A DNA stretch of 32,629 nt from Tubiluchus corallicola (Eukaryota; Priapulida; Priapulimorpha; Priapulimorphida; Tubiluchidae): positions 37,763 to 70,391 of the forward strand of contig JAQGDQ010001013.1 in NCBI GenBank assembly GCA_030141605.1. The letters run 5' to 3'. The notes beneath the pieces are model-generated. The model saw nothing but the letters and a program-made list of their open reading frames with translations. It was not told the origin of the DNA and ran no database searches. Made by a program: the position numbers and the translations under genes. Each line of letters begins with the position of its first letter. Within the stretch, counting starts at the first letter, position 1. This document shows positions 9,759-18,320 of the stretch, piece by piece.

Positions 9759-10135
9759 CTTCTTCTTCTTCTTCTCAGCGTTTCCCTATGCGGGGTCGCC
9801 GTTGTGAATGAGTCTTCTCCACGCATTCCTGTTGTTGACCATCTCTTCATTTATGTTCTTCTCTCTAAGGTCTCCGTTCATGCATTCGAACCATCTCAGC
9901 TTGGGTCGTCCTCTTTTTCTATTTCCCAGCACTTCCATTTCCATGGCCTCCCTTCCCACGTGATCTTCCCCGACTGTCCTTCTCAGGTGCCCCTACCATC
10001 GCAATCTTGCCTCTTGTTTCTTTTTCGAGGCTTCCACTACTTTCACTGTTCCCCTAATATTACTATTCCTGATTTTATCCCTTCTTGTTACTCCCACCAT
10101 CCATCTCAACATCCTCATCTCTGCCACATCCATTT
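9759..10135 (-). mobile_element. 5'-truncated LINE 3' end, with stop
   Basis: The minus strand begins MDVAEMRMLRWM and reads GVTRRDKIRNSNIRG ... GRPKLRW ... WRKLIHNGDPA*, the well-known C-terminus of an RTE/CR1-like LINE family. It ends in a GAAGAA-type tail. The 17-bp target duplication CTAAATTACTTTAGTAA lies at 9742-9758 and 10136-10152. In this arm the Tyr codon of RWYGH is a stop (TAG); the right-arm copy is open. Confidence 0.85.
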
Positions 10136-10167
10136 CTAAATTACTTTAGTAAACAAAACCGAAAAAA

Positions 10168-10690
10168 CTTGAATAAAAAGACATACGTATTTATGTGTAG
10201 ACCACTGTACTTGCTTGTGTTTAAAACCTGCCAAAAAGAGAAACAATTAATTCTAATGCTAACATACATATATTTACATACTTATATACATAAAACAACA
10301 GTGAAAACAGAGATACAATATTAAACAGTGCAATCATCACATCATTAAATAAAAAAACATACGTATTTATGTAGACCACTGTACTCACTTGTGTTTAAAA
10401 CCTGCCAAAAAGAGAAACAATTTATTCTAATGCTGACATACATATATTTACATACTTATATACATAAAACAACAGTGAAAACAGACATACAATATTAATC
10501 AGTGCAATCATCACATCATTAAATAAAAAGAGATACGTATTTGTATGTAGACCACTGTACTCACTTGTGTTTAAAACCTGCCAAAAAAGAGTAACGATTA
10601 ATTCTAATGCTAACATATATATATTTACATATTTACATACATAAAACAAGAGTGAAAACAGATAAACAATATTAAACAGAGCAATCATCA
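10168..10690. repeat. ~174-bp tandem repeat, three units
   Basis: The segment AATAAAAAGACATACGTATT recurs at about 10172, 10347 and 10518, followed each time by GTGTTTAAAACCTGCCAAAA and a run of TACATA repeats. The open frame on the minus strand (10422-10691) is a by-product. It is mirrored at about 20864-21386. Confidence 0.8.
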
Positions 10691-11913
10691 TACCAACTAA
10701 TCAAGATAATAATTTATAATTAAGCCGTCTAAGCGGTGGTAATTTCAATGTTCTCCACGCCACAGTATCTACACATTACCAATGAGTTTGTTTGTCAGAA
10801 GGCTTTTACAACACTCGATATTCATTATACTGAGCTGAACAGGTGAAAGTGCATTGTACAGTTCTATTCATAAGCACCAGTCCAACCAACCTAATGTTAT
10901 GACCTCCACTTTAAACTAGGAAGCCCATGACATTACCTGCGATTGGTTGAGCAGTGGTTTCCTGTGGAAAGAACGAACACGTGACATAGTCAGTTGACTT
11001 CTGGTAGTCGTGGAATGCACTTCTCCTGTCTGCCTGTCGAGTGTCGTGGATTCCGTAAGGTTTGAAGCATTGTCATCAGGTTTTGTTTTTTTTTCTTGTT
11101 GTGTTGTTCTTCTCAGCCGTCCCTTTTGCATTCAAAGTTTTGGTTTTGTTGTTTCTTTTTTTTAAATTTCTGGAGTGTCCGTTGTCCAGCGCTTACCCGC
11201 ATCACCGATGGCGGGCCGTAAGGCTATCTACCGGGTCGAACCCTGGAACAAGTATGAAATGTTACTTATACAAGGTCAAAACTACCTATGAATGCGGCTT
11301 AGACTAGTGTTTGAAATCACTACTATTTCATACTTGCAACAATTCGCGACAGTGTGTCTATTTCAACGTTCCAATAAACATAATTATCGTTTATGACTTA
11401 AAGGAGAAGACAAAGGGTACCTGAAGTAGGTTTCAGAAAAATCGCCTTAAAAAATTATATTACTTTGCAGCAATTTTATGCTTATGTCTTACTCGCACTG
11501 AAAGGAATTTTTGTTTGTTTTCATTTTAAATCTCCCGCAATACAGTTCCGACGACGGCATTACATGACGTCACTACGCAACGTAAATCAGAGGAAGAAAA
11601 GGCAATGTAAAATTATGTCCCAAAAAACTTTTCATGCAAATCTATAGTACTTATTTTTCCGCTTACCTGCTCCAAAGACTTATGTAACTAGATATAATAA
11701 TTTAAAATGTTTGCACCAATTGGAAAAAATGTCGCTGACTCACCCTCCAGGTTGCACTACTCACTAACCAAAAATGGATTTTTAATCTTATTGACAAGTT
11801 ACAGTATTTTAAAATTTTACTCAGTTAGTGACGTGTGCATTACGAAAGCTCTGATTATTTTTTAAACTTCACACAATGTTATCTAAACTTGTTTCAAATG
11901 ACCTGTCGTCAAA
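10691..11913. other. Unassigned DNA with MITE empty site
   Basis: No convincing gene is seen. Around 10828-10832 the sequence ATTCATTATACTGAGCTG is the uninterrupted site that holds a MITE in the right arm. A pyrimidine-rich tract lies at 11080-11170. CAAGTATGAAAT (about 11250) is inverted at about 11329, framing about 90 bp. GGGTCGAACCC near 11236 looks like an isolated B-box without an A box. Confidence 0.4.
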
Positions 11914-12039
11914 ATGGCTGCGTCTAACGGTCATCGCCAGAGTTTAAATTTACACGTTTTACACAGCGTACCTGCCGATTGCAAAAAGCCAGCATGTAAA
12001 TGGGCACTTACTTCTAAAGGTATTGAAGTCGAAATTTCG
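11914..12039 (+). CDS. Possible small first exon (42 codons)
   Basis: ATG 11914 in the good context AAAATGG opens a frame MAASNGHRQSLNL ... KGIEVEIS that reaches a consensus donor TTCG|GTATGT at 12040 in phase 0. In the right arm the same 126 bp stay open (R to C and A to T changes), while a one-base indel lies just after the donor. That would suit an exon followed by an intron. I find no second exon. It could be a 5' leader exon of gene B (a possible acceptor TTTTTGCAG lies at 13078) or plain noncoding DNA. Confidence 0.2.
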
Positions 12040-12288
12040 GTATGTTTATCTGCACAATTGGTCTTTATTAGCAAATTAAAACTTTCAGAGTTAAAGACGT
12101 TCTTGTTACTATGTATTGGCAGTCTAAAAATCAAGAGAGTCTATTACACAGTAGGGAAATTTATAAACCATTCGAACAAACGAAAGGAGAGAAAAGCGAT
12201 CTCATTTAGACTCTACTACCTTGCCAGAGTTAGACTTCATACATGCATTTAAAATGTGCAACCATTTTGCTTTATTCGCGCTTGTATA

Positions 12289-13051
12289 GGTTTTACATGT
12301 CAAATGTAGACCGACGTTAACTCAAATGTAGATTTAGGTAATTCAAATGTGTCTTGGTAACTCAAATGTAGACTTAGCTAGTTCAAATGTGTTAACAATG
12401 GTTTTCAAGAAATCTTAAGCGTTTTTGGTAAGTCAAATGTAGACACATGTCAAGTCAAATGTGACATTGGTATCTCAAATGTGGATAGGTGGTAAAGTTT
12501 AAGGATGTTAAATTTAATATTCTTTAATTTCAATTTAATAATTGCTCATAAGTTAAAATAACAACGTTATAGGCCTACTAATAGTTCACTAATATTCTGC
12601 AAACTTTACATACCATTGGAAATGTTACAGAAAACAATACATTCTTAAAATAAGCAATGTTTCTTGAGATAAACTAATTCACTAATTCAGTGCTAATGTA
12701 TTACTTAAAAAACTAATTAGTGATTCACTGTTCATTGGGAAGTGGGAACCGATTTATTCTTTTCTGCCGACATTTTTTGTAGAACGTTGACAAATAAAAT
12801 GTAGAATTCTATGTCTACATTTGACTTACCTAAGCCACATTTGAACTTTCCCCCCTTGTCTACATTTGACTTACCTAAGTCACATTTGAACTTTCCTATG
12901 TCTACATTTGACTTACCTAAGCCACATTTGAACTTTCCCCCCTTGTCTACATTTGACTTACCTAAGTCACATTTGAACTTTCCTATGTCTACATTTGAGT
13001 TACCTAAGTCACATTTGAACTTTCCTGTGTCTACATTTGACGTGTAAAACC
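12289..13051 (+). mobile_element. Fold-back MITE with 21-bp subrepeats (copy 1)
   Basis: Ends GGTTTTACATGTCAAATG and its inverse ...CATTTGACGTGTAAAACC are bordered by TA on both sides. Inward, each end is an array of about 21-bp modules (TCAAATGTAGACTTAGGTAA and TTCAAATGTGACTTAGGTAA) in opposite orientation. The unique middle (about 12480-12800) is AT-rich. There is no transposase. Open frames over the arrays are artefacts of the 42-bp period. It ends only about 90 bp before the gene B start codon, so it probably contributes promoter or 5' UTR sequence. Confidence 0.8.
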
Positions 13052-13142
13052 TATAGAAGAGGGCTGCACTTTTTGCAGATGACAAGCCTTGCGTTTCTTA
13101 GTTACCTTGTTGACAGTGACAACGACCTAACATTTATTGAGC

Positions 13143-13746
13143 ATGAAGTGTGATAGTAGCCAATTCACTTTGTGTTTCCTAACCACTGTTATCCCTCCAT
13201 GCCTGCTCTGGAGTTTTCCTTGTTTCACTATCCCAGACGACCTACAGGTTTCAGGGTGCTCGTACGAGGAGAGCTTGGCATACATGGGCTTCTGTGAGAC
13301 AACCTGCTCAAGAGCCACCAGAGAAGAACTGGCCAACCGAAGTTCCCTACTGCAAGGCGACATCTCCATCTTCAGGGTTCTATACTACCTGGATGTGAAC
13401 TTACCTGAGAAATTTCTAGAAGGAAAAGTTTTCAAGGAGCTATTCATTGATTCAACTCATATCACAAGTATCAAAGAAAATGCCATAAAGGCCCGGTTGG
13501 AATATCGTCTTGTTATTCAGGGCAATGAAGAACTTAGGAATATTCACCCAAGAGCTTTTAGCAATCAGCCGGATTTGCAATTTCTTGAAATTGCCAATAA
13601 TCCTTACCTGAGAACCCTGACACTAGATTTTTCAAACAATCCAAAGTTGGAACGGCTAAGAATAAAGGACAATTCTTTACGCCACATGGATAAACCAATT
13701 TTTCATAGAAACATGCCTGTCCAAAATGTAACGATAGAATTGTTGG
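13143..13746 (+). CDS. Gene B (left), exon 1: signal peptide and LRR domain; 3' exon missing in cis
   Basis: The exon encodes 201 residues plus one base. I start at ATG 13143 (MKCDSSQFTLCF); an in-frame TAA at 13128 excludes an earlier one. Residues 8-26 are hydrophobic (signal peptide), then a Cys-rich cap (SGC, GFC, TTC) and LRRs such as ELRNIHPRAFSNQPDL, LEIANNPYLRTLTLDF and HMDKPIFHRNMP. It aligns throughout with gene A exons 1+2, without A's intron 1. The donor TTGG|GTACGT is phase 1, as in A. On the plus strand no LRRCT exon follows; the only B-type one is on the minus strand at 15638-14248. Read-through would stop at 13832 after YRSFYIYLSSHD.... Either this copy is an orphan, or it is completed only when the spacer is inverted. 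Confidence 0.8.
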
Positions 13747-13872
13747 GTACGTATCGTAGCTTTTACATTTATTTAAGCAGTCATGATGCTGCGAGTTGGT
13801 CAGTATTTTGTAGGTTGTCGGATGTTTATTGATGATACTGGATTTAACTTTATCAGCAAAACGTATAATATA

Positions 13873-14351
13873 GGTTTTACATGTCAAATGTAAACCTGCG
13901 TAATGTCAAATGTAGATTTAGGTAATTCAAATGTGTCTTGGTAACTCAAATGTAGACTTAGGTAGTTCAAATGTGTTAACAATGGTTTTCAACAAATCTT
14001 AAGTGTTTTTGGTAAGTCAAATGTAGACACATGTCAAGTCAAATGTGACATTGGTATCTCAAATGTGGATAGGTGGTAAAGTTTAAGTATGCTAAATTTA
14101 ATCTTCTTTAATTTCAATTTAATAATTGCTCCTAAGTTAAAATAACAACGTTATAGGCCTACCAATAGATGGACTATCTTTCGTTTATCTTTTTCTAATT
14201 TGCACTTAAAATTCGAAATTCCTATGTCTACATTTGACTTACCTAAGTCACATTCGAGTTACCAAAACACATGGCGAAATCCCTATGTCTACATTTGACT
14301 TACCTAAGTCACATTTGAACTTTCCTGTGTCTAAATTTGACGTGTAAAACC
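13873..14351 (+). mobile_element. Fold-back MITE with 21-bp subrepeats (copy 2, left arm)
   Basis: It has the same ends as 12289-13051 (GGTTTTACATGTCAAATG and GTGTAAAACC), TA on both sides, and the same orientation, but a shorter middle and fewer modules. It lies between the gene B donor and the arm/spacer border. On the minus strand it supplies the last residues and stop codon of gene B' exon 2 (stop at 14248). Confidence 0.8.
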
Positions 14352-15638
14352 TATGGTTTTCCGTGGAGTTGTGTCCACTGGTATGCGGCAGTGGTGGCAG
14401 TGGTTTTGGTGTTATTGATGTTGTCATTCTCGTTGTTAGAGGTTGCAACAGCAAAGCTCTCACTTTTACTTTTGGAAATCTTCTCATGCTGCGAGCTGGT
14501 GCAATCATTAGTGCGAATGGACTACGAGTCACAGTATTGTCACTTGGTGGCGCTATGTCTGTTTCTATCACAGTTTTTGTCATTGCTGTTTCATCTAATT
14601 CTACCTTTGTTGTATTTTGTGCCGGTAGCGGTAATATGGTTACGTCCGCTGTGGCGATGTTATGTTGAGCTGTTGTTTGTAAAATATCTGCAACTGTTGC
14701 AAAGCTTGTATATATTGTTTCTTTTGACCCTGCCATTGTTGTGTTCATCACTGTTGCATTGATTGTTGCTGATATAACTGCTTCTTTCGCCATTGGCATA
14801 CTTGTGGTAGTAGTGTATAAGTCTACCATTGTTGTATCATTTGTCGATGATGCATCCACTTTTAGTGTTGTTATATTCGCTGGAATTGTTTTATTAGTCC
14901 AGAAAATTGTTGTATCATTTGTCGATGATGAATCCACTTTTAGTGTTGTTATATTCGCTGGAATTATTGTTTTATTAGTCCAGAAAATTGTTGTATCATT
15001 TGTCGATGATACATCCACTTTTAGTGTTGTTATATTTACTGGAATCGTTTGATTTGTCCAGAAAATTGTTGTATCACTTGTCGATGATACATCCACTTTC
15101 AGTGTTGTTATATTCGCTGGAATTGTTTTATTAGTCCAGAAAATTGTTGTATCATTTGTCGATGATGTATCCACTTTTAGTGTTGTTATATTCGCTGGAA
15201 TTATTGTTTTATTAGTCCAGAAAATTGTTGTATCATTTGTCGATGATACATCCACTTTTAGTGTTGTTATATTCACTGGAATCGTTTGATTTGTCCAGAA
15301 AATTGTTGTATCATTTGTCGATGATGCATCCACTTTCAGTGTTGTTACATTCAATGCAACCGTTTTATTTGTCCATAAAATTGCTGTATCATTTATCGAA
15401 AACAGATCGAGTCGTTTTGTTGCTAACGTCGAAAGTGTAGCTACGTCAACATCTTCCACTGTTGTAGTTGTAGGCATTACTGTCGTTGCTGTTGTTGTCG
15501 TTGTTGCCGTTGTTGGTTCGCATTTGAAGTCCTCGATAACAGCATCTATTACGTAAGGCGATTGACAGTCCACTTGACTTTCAAGCCAGCTTTCATTTTT
15601 TATCCACAGTAAGTCACAGTCGCATATTAGATCGTTAC
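14248..15638 (-). CDS. Gene B' exon 2: LRRCT, N-glycosylatable repeat array, MITE-derived C-terminus
   Basis: Minus-strand acceptor TTTCACAG|GTAACGATC at 15638 restores Gly from exon 1 (phase 1) and reads NDLICDCDLLWIKNESW ... VDC ... DFKCEP, an LRRCT cap closely matching gene A's. A Thr-rich stretch (TTATTTTTATT) follows. Then come seven full 26/27-aa repeats plus a partial one (14827-15411), then a Ser/Thr/Pro-rich region with further NAT, NTT and NST sequons. The frame crosses the arm border (14381) at TSGHNSTEN. It ends within the left-arm MITE, which encodes about the last 33 residues (RFYTSNLDTGKF ... VLVTRM). With exon 1 the product is about 664 aa: a secreted, mucin-like LRR protein. 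No membrane helix is visible, unlike gene A, so the original 3' end may have been lost. Confidence 0.8.
14827..15411 (-). repeat. Coding 78/81-bp tandem repeat with higher-order structure
   Basis: Units follow VDxSSTNDTTIFWTN[KQ]T, then I(I)P[AV]NITTLK. Most carry three Asn glycosylation sequons (NDT, NKT/NQT, NIT); I count 21 in the array. Units 2-4 (15097-15333) and 5-7 (14860-15096) repeat the same order of variants (NQTIPV, NKTIIPA, NKTIPA), so a three-unit block of 237 bp was itself duplicated. Unit 1 is the most diverged and unit 8 is truncated. The frame is kept throughout, which argues that it is translated. Confidence 0.9.
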
Positions 15639-15815
15639 CTGTGAAACCATAACAAGTAAATTATGAACTATGAAAGCAATTAAAGTACGACGTAAATAAA
15701 CATTTATGTATTTTTATGGTGTATATATGAGGCTCTCAAATAAAATGATGTATACAAACGATCTGTTGTTGTTAAGCATACTCGTTTACGTGCTTTAATT
15801 ATGATACTTTTCAAT

Positions 15816-15905
15816 CAATCAATCAATCAATCAATTTATTTCACTCCAGCAATACATATACAATACATCAACATACAATATTATTAAAACAAAAAGAAAC
15901 AGTAT
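15816..15905 (-). mobile_element. LINE 3' tail in gene B' intron
   Basis: On the minus strand a short 3' UTR ends GGAGTGAAATAAATTGATTG followed by further TTGA repeats, a tail style known from CR1-like LINEs. There is no coding part. It lies in the 1987-bp intron between B' exons 1 and 2. Confidence 0.5.
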
Positions 15906-15984
15906 AGGTAAAAAAACGTTGATGAAGTCAAATTAACCAAATAAAAGAGTTGCTGTATGACACCTTGAAAGCTTGGCTTGTTAG

Positions 15985-16500
15985 GGTGGCAGAAATGAGT
16001 GAATGAAAGATTGGTTAAGGTTAGTAGACATGATGGAATGGAAAAAATAGTAAGATTAGGGAGAGGAAGAAGGAAGGGAGGGGAGGATGAGTGCATGAAA
16101 GAATGGTTAGGGTTAGTAGACATGATGGAATGGAAAAAATAGTAAGATTAGGGAGAGGAAGAAGGAAGGGAGGGGAGGATGAGTGCATGAAAGAATGGTT
16201 AGGGTTAGTAGACATGATGGAATAGAAAAAAATGGTAAGATTGGGGATACGAAGAAGGAAGGGAGGAGAGGACGAGTTAACGAAAGAATGGTTAGGGTTA
16301 GTAGACATGATGGAATGGAAAAAATAGTAAGATTAGGGAGAGGAAGAAGGAAGGGAGGGGAGGATGAGCGCATGAAAGAATGGTTAGAGTTAGTAGAAGG
16401 AAGGGAAGGGAGGATGAGTGAATGAAAGAATGGCTAGGGTTAGTAAACATGATGGAATGGAAAAATAGTAAGATTAGGGATAGGAAGAAGGAAAAGAGGA
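15985..16500. repeat. ~92-bp purine-rich minisatellite
   Basis: Five to six units contain GGTTAGGGTTAGTAGACATG and GGAGAGGAAGAAGGAAGGGA. The plus strand is almost pure A/G over long runs. Open frames in both strands are side effects. It lies in the B' intron. Confidence 0.85.
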
Positions 16501-16990
16501 GAAGAAACGACTACCTTTTACCAATTCAGTAATTGAAATTAACTGTCTAACCTGGAAGTTAACTATCCAGGTCTTGGACCTGGATCTTAGCTATCTTAAA
16601 TGGCTTTGTGACCCCACTTTACTCTTTCCGCCCTTTCTCCATATTTCGTGTGCAATGCAGTATTTTCAGACATTTCTCGAAATCAAGAATCACACTCAGC
16701 GCTATTGTATAATTCACGAGCTTACTATACTGCGCAGAAGATGGCGCCAGGAAGCGATATTTACAGATATTTTAACAGTGCGTGCGCAGTGGCATTGTTT
16801 GCTAGATTGCGCAATACGCTTCGTTCTGCGCTGAGGATTTGAAAGGATGACACCACGTGCTCACGGCTAGTAGAGGCCCCAGTCGAACAAAATTTATTAA
16901 TTTTAAGTGCCGTTGGTAAAGTTATTATTAATTACAATAATAAGCGTTCTGTTCTTTACTCTGTGTGTTCTGAATTCGTTACCTCCGCCA
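16501..16990. other. Spacer edge, unassigned
   Basis: No gene recognised. The end (about 16900-16990) has a sequence style seen at LTR 3' ends, finishing CTGAATTCGTTACCTCCGCC, but I cannot find a partner LTR. It is intron for B' if the gene model is right. Confidence 0.35.
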
Positions 16991-17020
16991 CCAGTGGACA
17001 CAACTCCACGGAAAACCATA

Positions 17021-17499
17021 GGTTTTACACGTCAAATTTAGACACAGGAAAGTTCAAATGTGACTTAGGTAAGTCAAATGTAGACATAGGGATTTCGCCA
17101 TGTGTTTTGGTAACTCGAATGTGACTTAGGTAAGTCAAATGTAGACATAGGAATTTCGAATTTTAAGTGCAAATTAGAAAAAGATAAACGAAAGATAGTC
17201 CATCTATTGGTAGGCCTATAACGTTGTTATTTTAACTTAGGAGCAATTATTAAATTGAAATTAAAGAAGATTAAATTTAGCATACTTAAACTTTACCACC
17301 TATCCACATTTGAGATACCAATGTCACATTTGACTTGACATGTGTCTACATTTGACTTACCAAAAACACTTAAGATTTGTTGAAAACCATTGTTAACACA
17401 TTTGAACTACCTAAGTCTACATTTGAGTTACCAAGACACATTTGAATTACCTAAATCTACATTTGACATTACGCAGGTTTACATTTGACATGTAAAACC
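17021..17499 (-). mobile_element. Fold-back MITE (copy 2, right arm) in B' intron
   Basis: This is the reverse-complement partner of 13873-14351, with nearly identical length. Here it sits in the intron of B', 126 bp downstream of the exon 1 donor. Confidence 0.8.
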
Positions 17500-17625
17500 T
17501 ATATTATACGTTTTGCTGATAAAGTTAAATCCAGTATCATCAATAAACATCCGACAACCTACAAAATACTGACCAACTCGCAGCATCATGACTGCTTAAA
17601 TAAATGTAAAAGCTACGATACGTAC

Positions 17626-18229
17626 CCAACAATTCTATCGTTACATTTTGGACGGGCATATTTCTATGAAAAATTGGTTTATCCATGTGACGTAAGGAAT
17701 TGTGCTTTATTCTTAGCCGGTCCAACTTTGGAGTGTTTGAAAAATCTAGTGTCAGGGTTTTCAGGTAAGGATTATTGGCAATTTCAAGAAATTGCAAATC
17801 CGGCTGATTGCTAAAAGCTCTTGGGTGAATATGCCTAAGTTCTTCATTGCCCTGAATAACAAGACGATATTCCAACCGGGCCTTTACTGCATTTTCTTTG
17901 ATACTTGTGACATGAGTTGCATCAATGAATAGCTCCTTGAAGACTTTTCCTTCTAGAAATTTCTCAGGTAAGTTCACATCCAGGTAGTATAGAACCCTGA
18001 AGATGGAGATGTCGCCTTGCAGTAGGGAACTTCGGTTGGCCAGTTCTTCTCTGGTGGCTCTTGAGCAGGTTGTCTCACAGAAGCCCATGTATGCCAAGCT
18101 CTCCTCGTACGTGCACCCTGAAACCTGTAGGTCGTCTGGGATAGTGAAACAAGGAAAACTCCAGAGCAGGCATGGAGGGATAACAGTGGTTAGGAAACAC
18201 AAAGTGAATTGGCTACTATCACACTTCAT
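17626..18229 (-). CDS. Gene B' (right), exon 1: signal peptide and LRR domain
   Basis: The exon runs from ATG 18229 to the donor TTGG|GTACG at 17626 and encodes 201 residues plus one base. It is spliced to 15638, giving ...VTIELLG|NDLICDCD. Against the left copy I count 15 substitutions in 604 bp: nine change the protein (S40T, S104A, I107V, I115V, N133H, R157K, N166T, E170D, D176H) and six are silent. Using gene A as outgroup, five of the six informative changes are derived in B'. This is a higher protein divergence than gene A shows between the same arms. The first 92 bp upstream separate it from MITE copy 1', so the promoter likely lies in or beside that element. The LRRs suggest extracellular binding; partner unknown. 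Confidence 0.85.
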
Positions 18230-18320
18230 GCTCAATAAATGTTAGGTCGTTGTCACTGTCAACAAGGTAACTAAGAAACGCAAGGCTTGTCATCTGCAAA
18301 AAGTGCAGCCCTCTTCTATA

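Larger units (their letters stand above)
1..14381 (+). repeat. Left arm of giant inverted repeat
   Basis: The whole stretch reappears in reverse complement at 16991-31606. Paired coordinates sum to about 31604-31607 (outer 1.1 kb), 31664-31671 (2.7-7.1 kb), 31988 (9.25 kb), 31554 (9.8-10.3 kb) and 31372-31373 (10.9-14.38 kb); each step marks a length difference between arms. The inner end is sharp: homology stops after GTGTCCACTGG at 14381. The outer end is not seen because homology still holds at base 1. The arm carries gene A complete and gene B exon 1. Confidence 0.95.
14382..16990. other. Single-copy spacer between the arms
   Basis: This 2609-bp segment has no second copy in the window. 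On the minus strand it contains the only LRRCT/mucin-type exon of gene B, most of that gene's intron, a LINE tail, a minisatellite and about 0.5 kb of unassigned DNA. The last 29 bases of the exon-side flank (14353-14381) are repeated at 16991-17019, so the arm/spacer border lies inside the reading frame of the exon. Confidence 0.9.

Noticed and set aside
12732-13085. Frames with repeated STFDLPKPHLNFPP or KFKCDLGKSNVD (also 18287-18640)
   Set aside because: They come from 42-bp subrepeats at the ends of the fold-back MITE, open on both strands.
14741-15440. Hydrophobic plus-strand frames (VVSFVDDASTFSVVIFAGI repeats)
   Set aside because: Antisense shadow of the coding repeat in B' exon 2.
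16183-16425. TTAGGGTTAG motifs as telomeric DNA
   Set aside because: They occur once per ~92-bp minisatellite unit, not in tandem, so this is coincidence within a purine-rich repeat.
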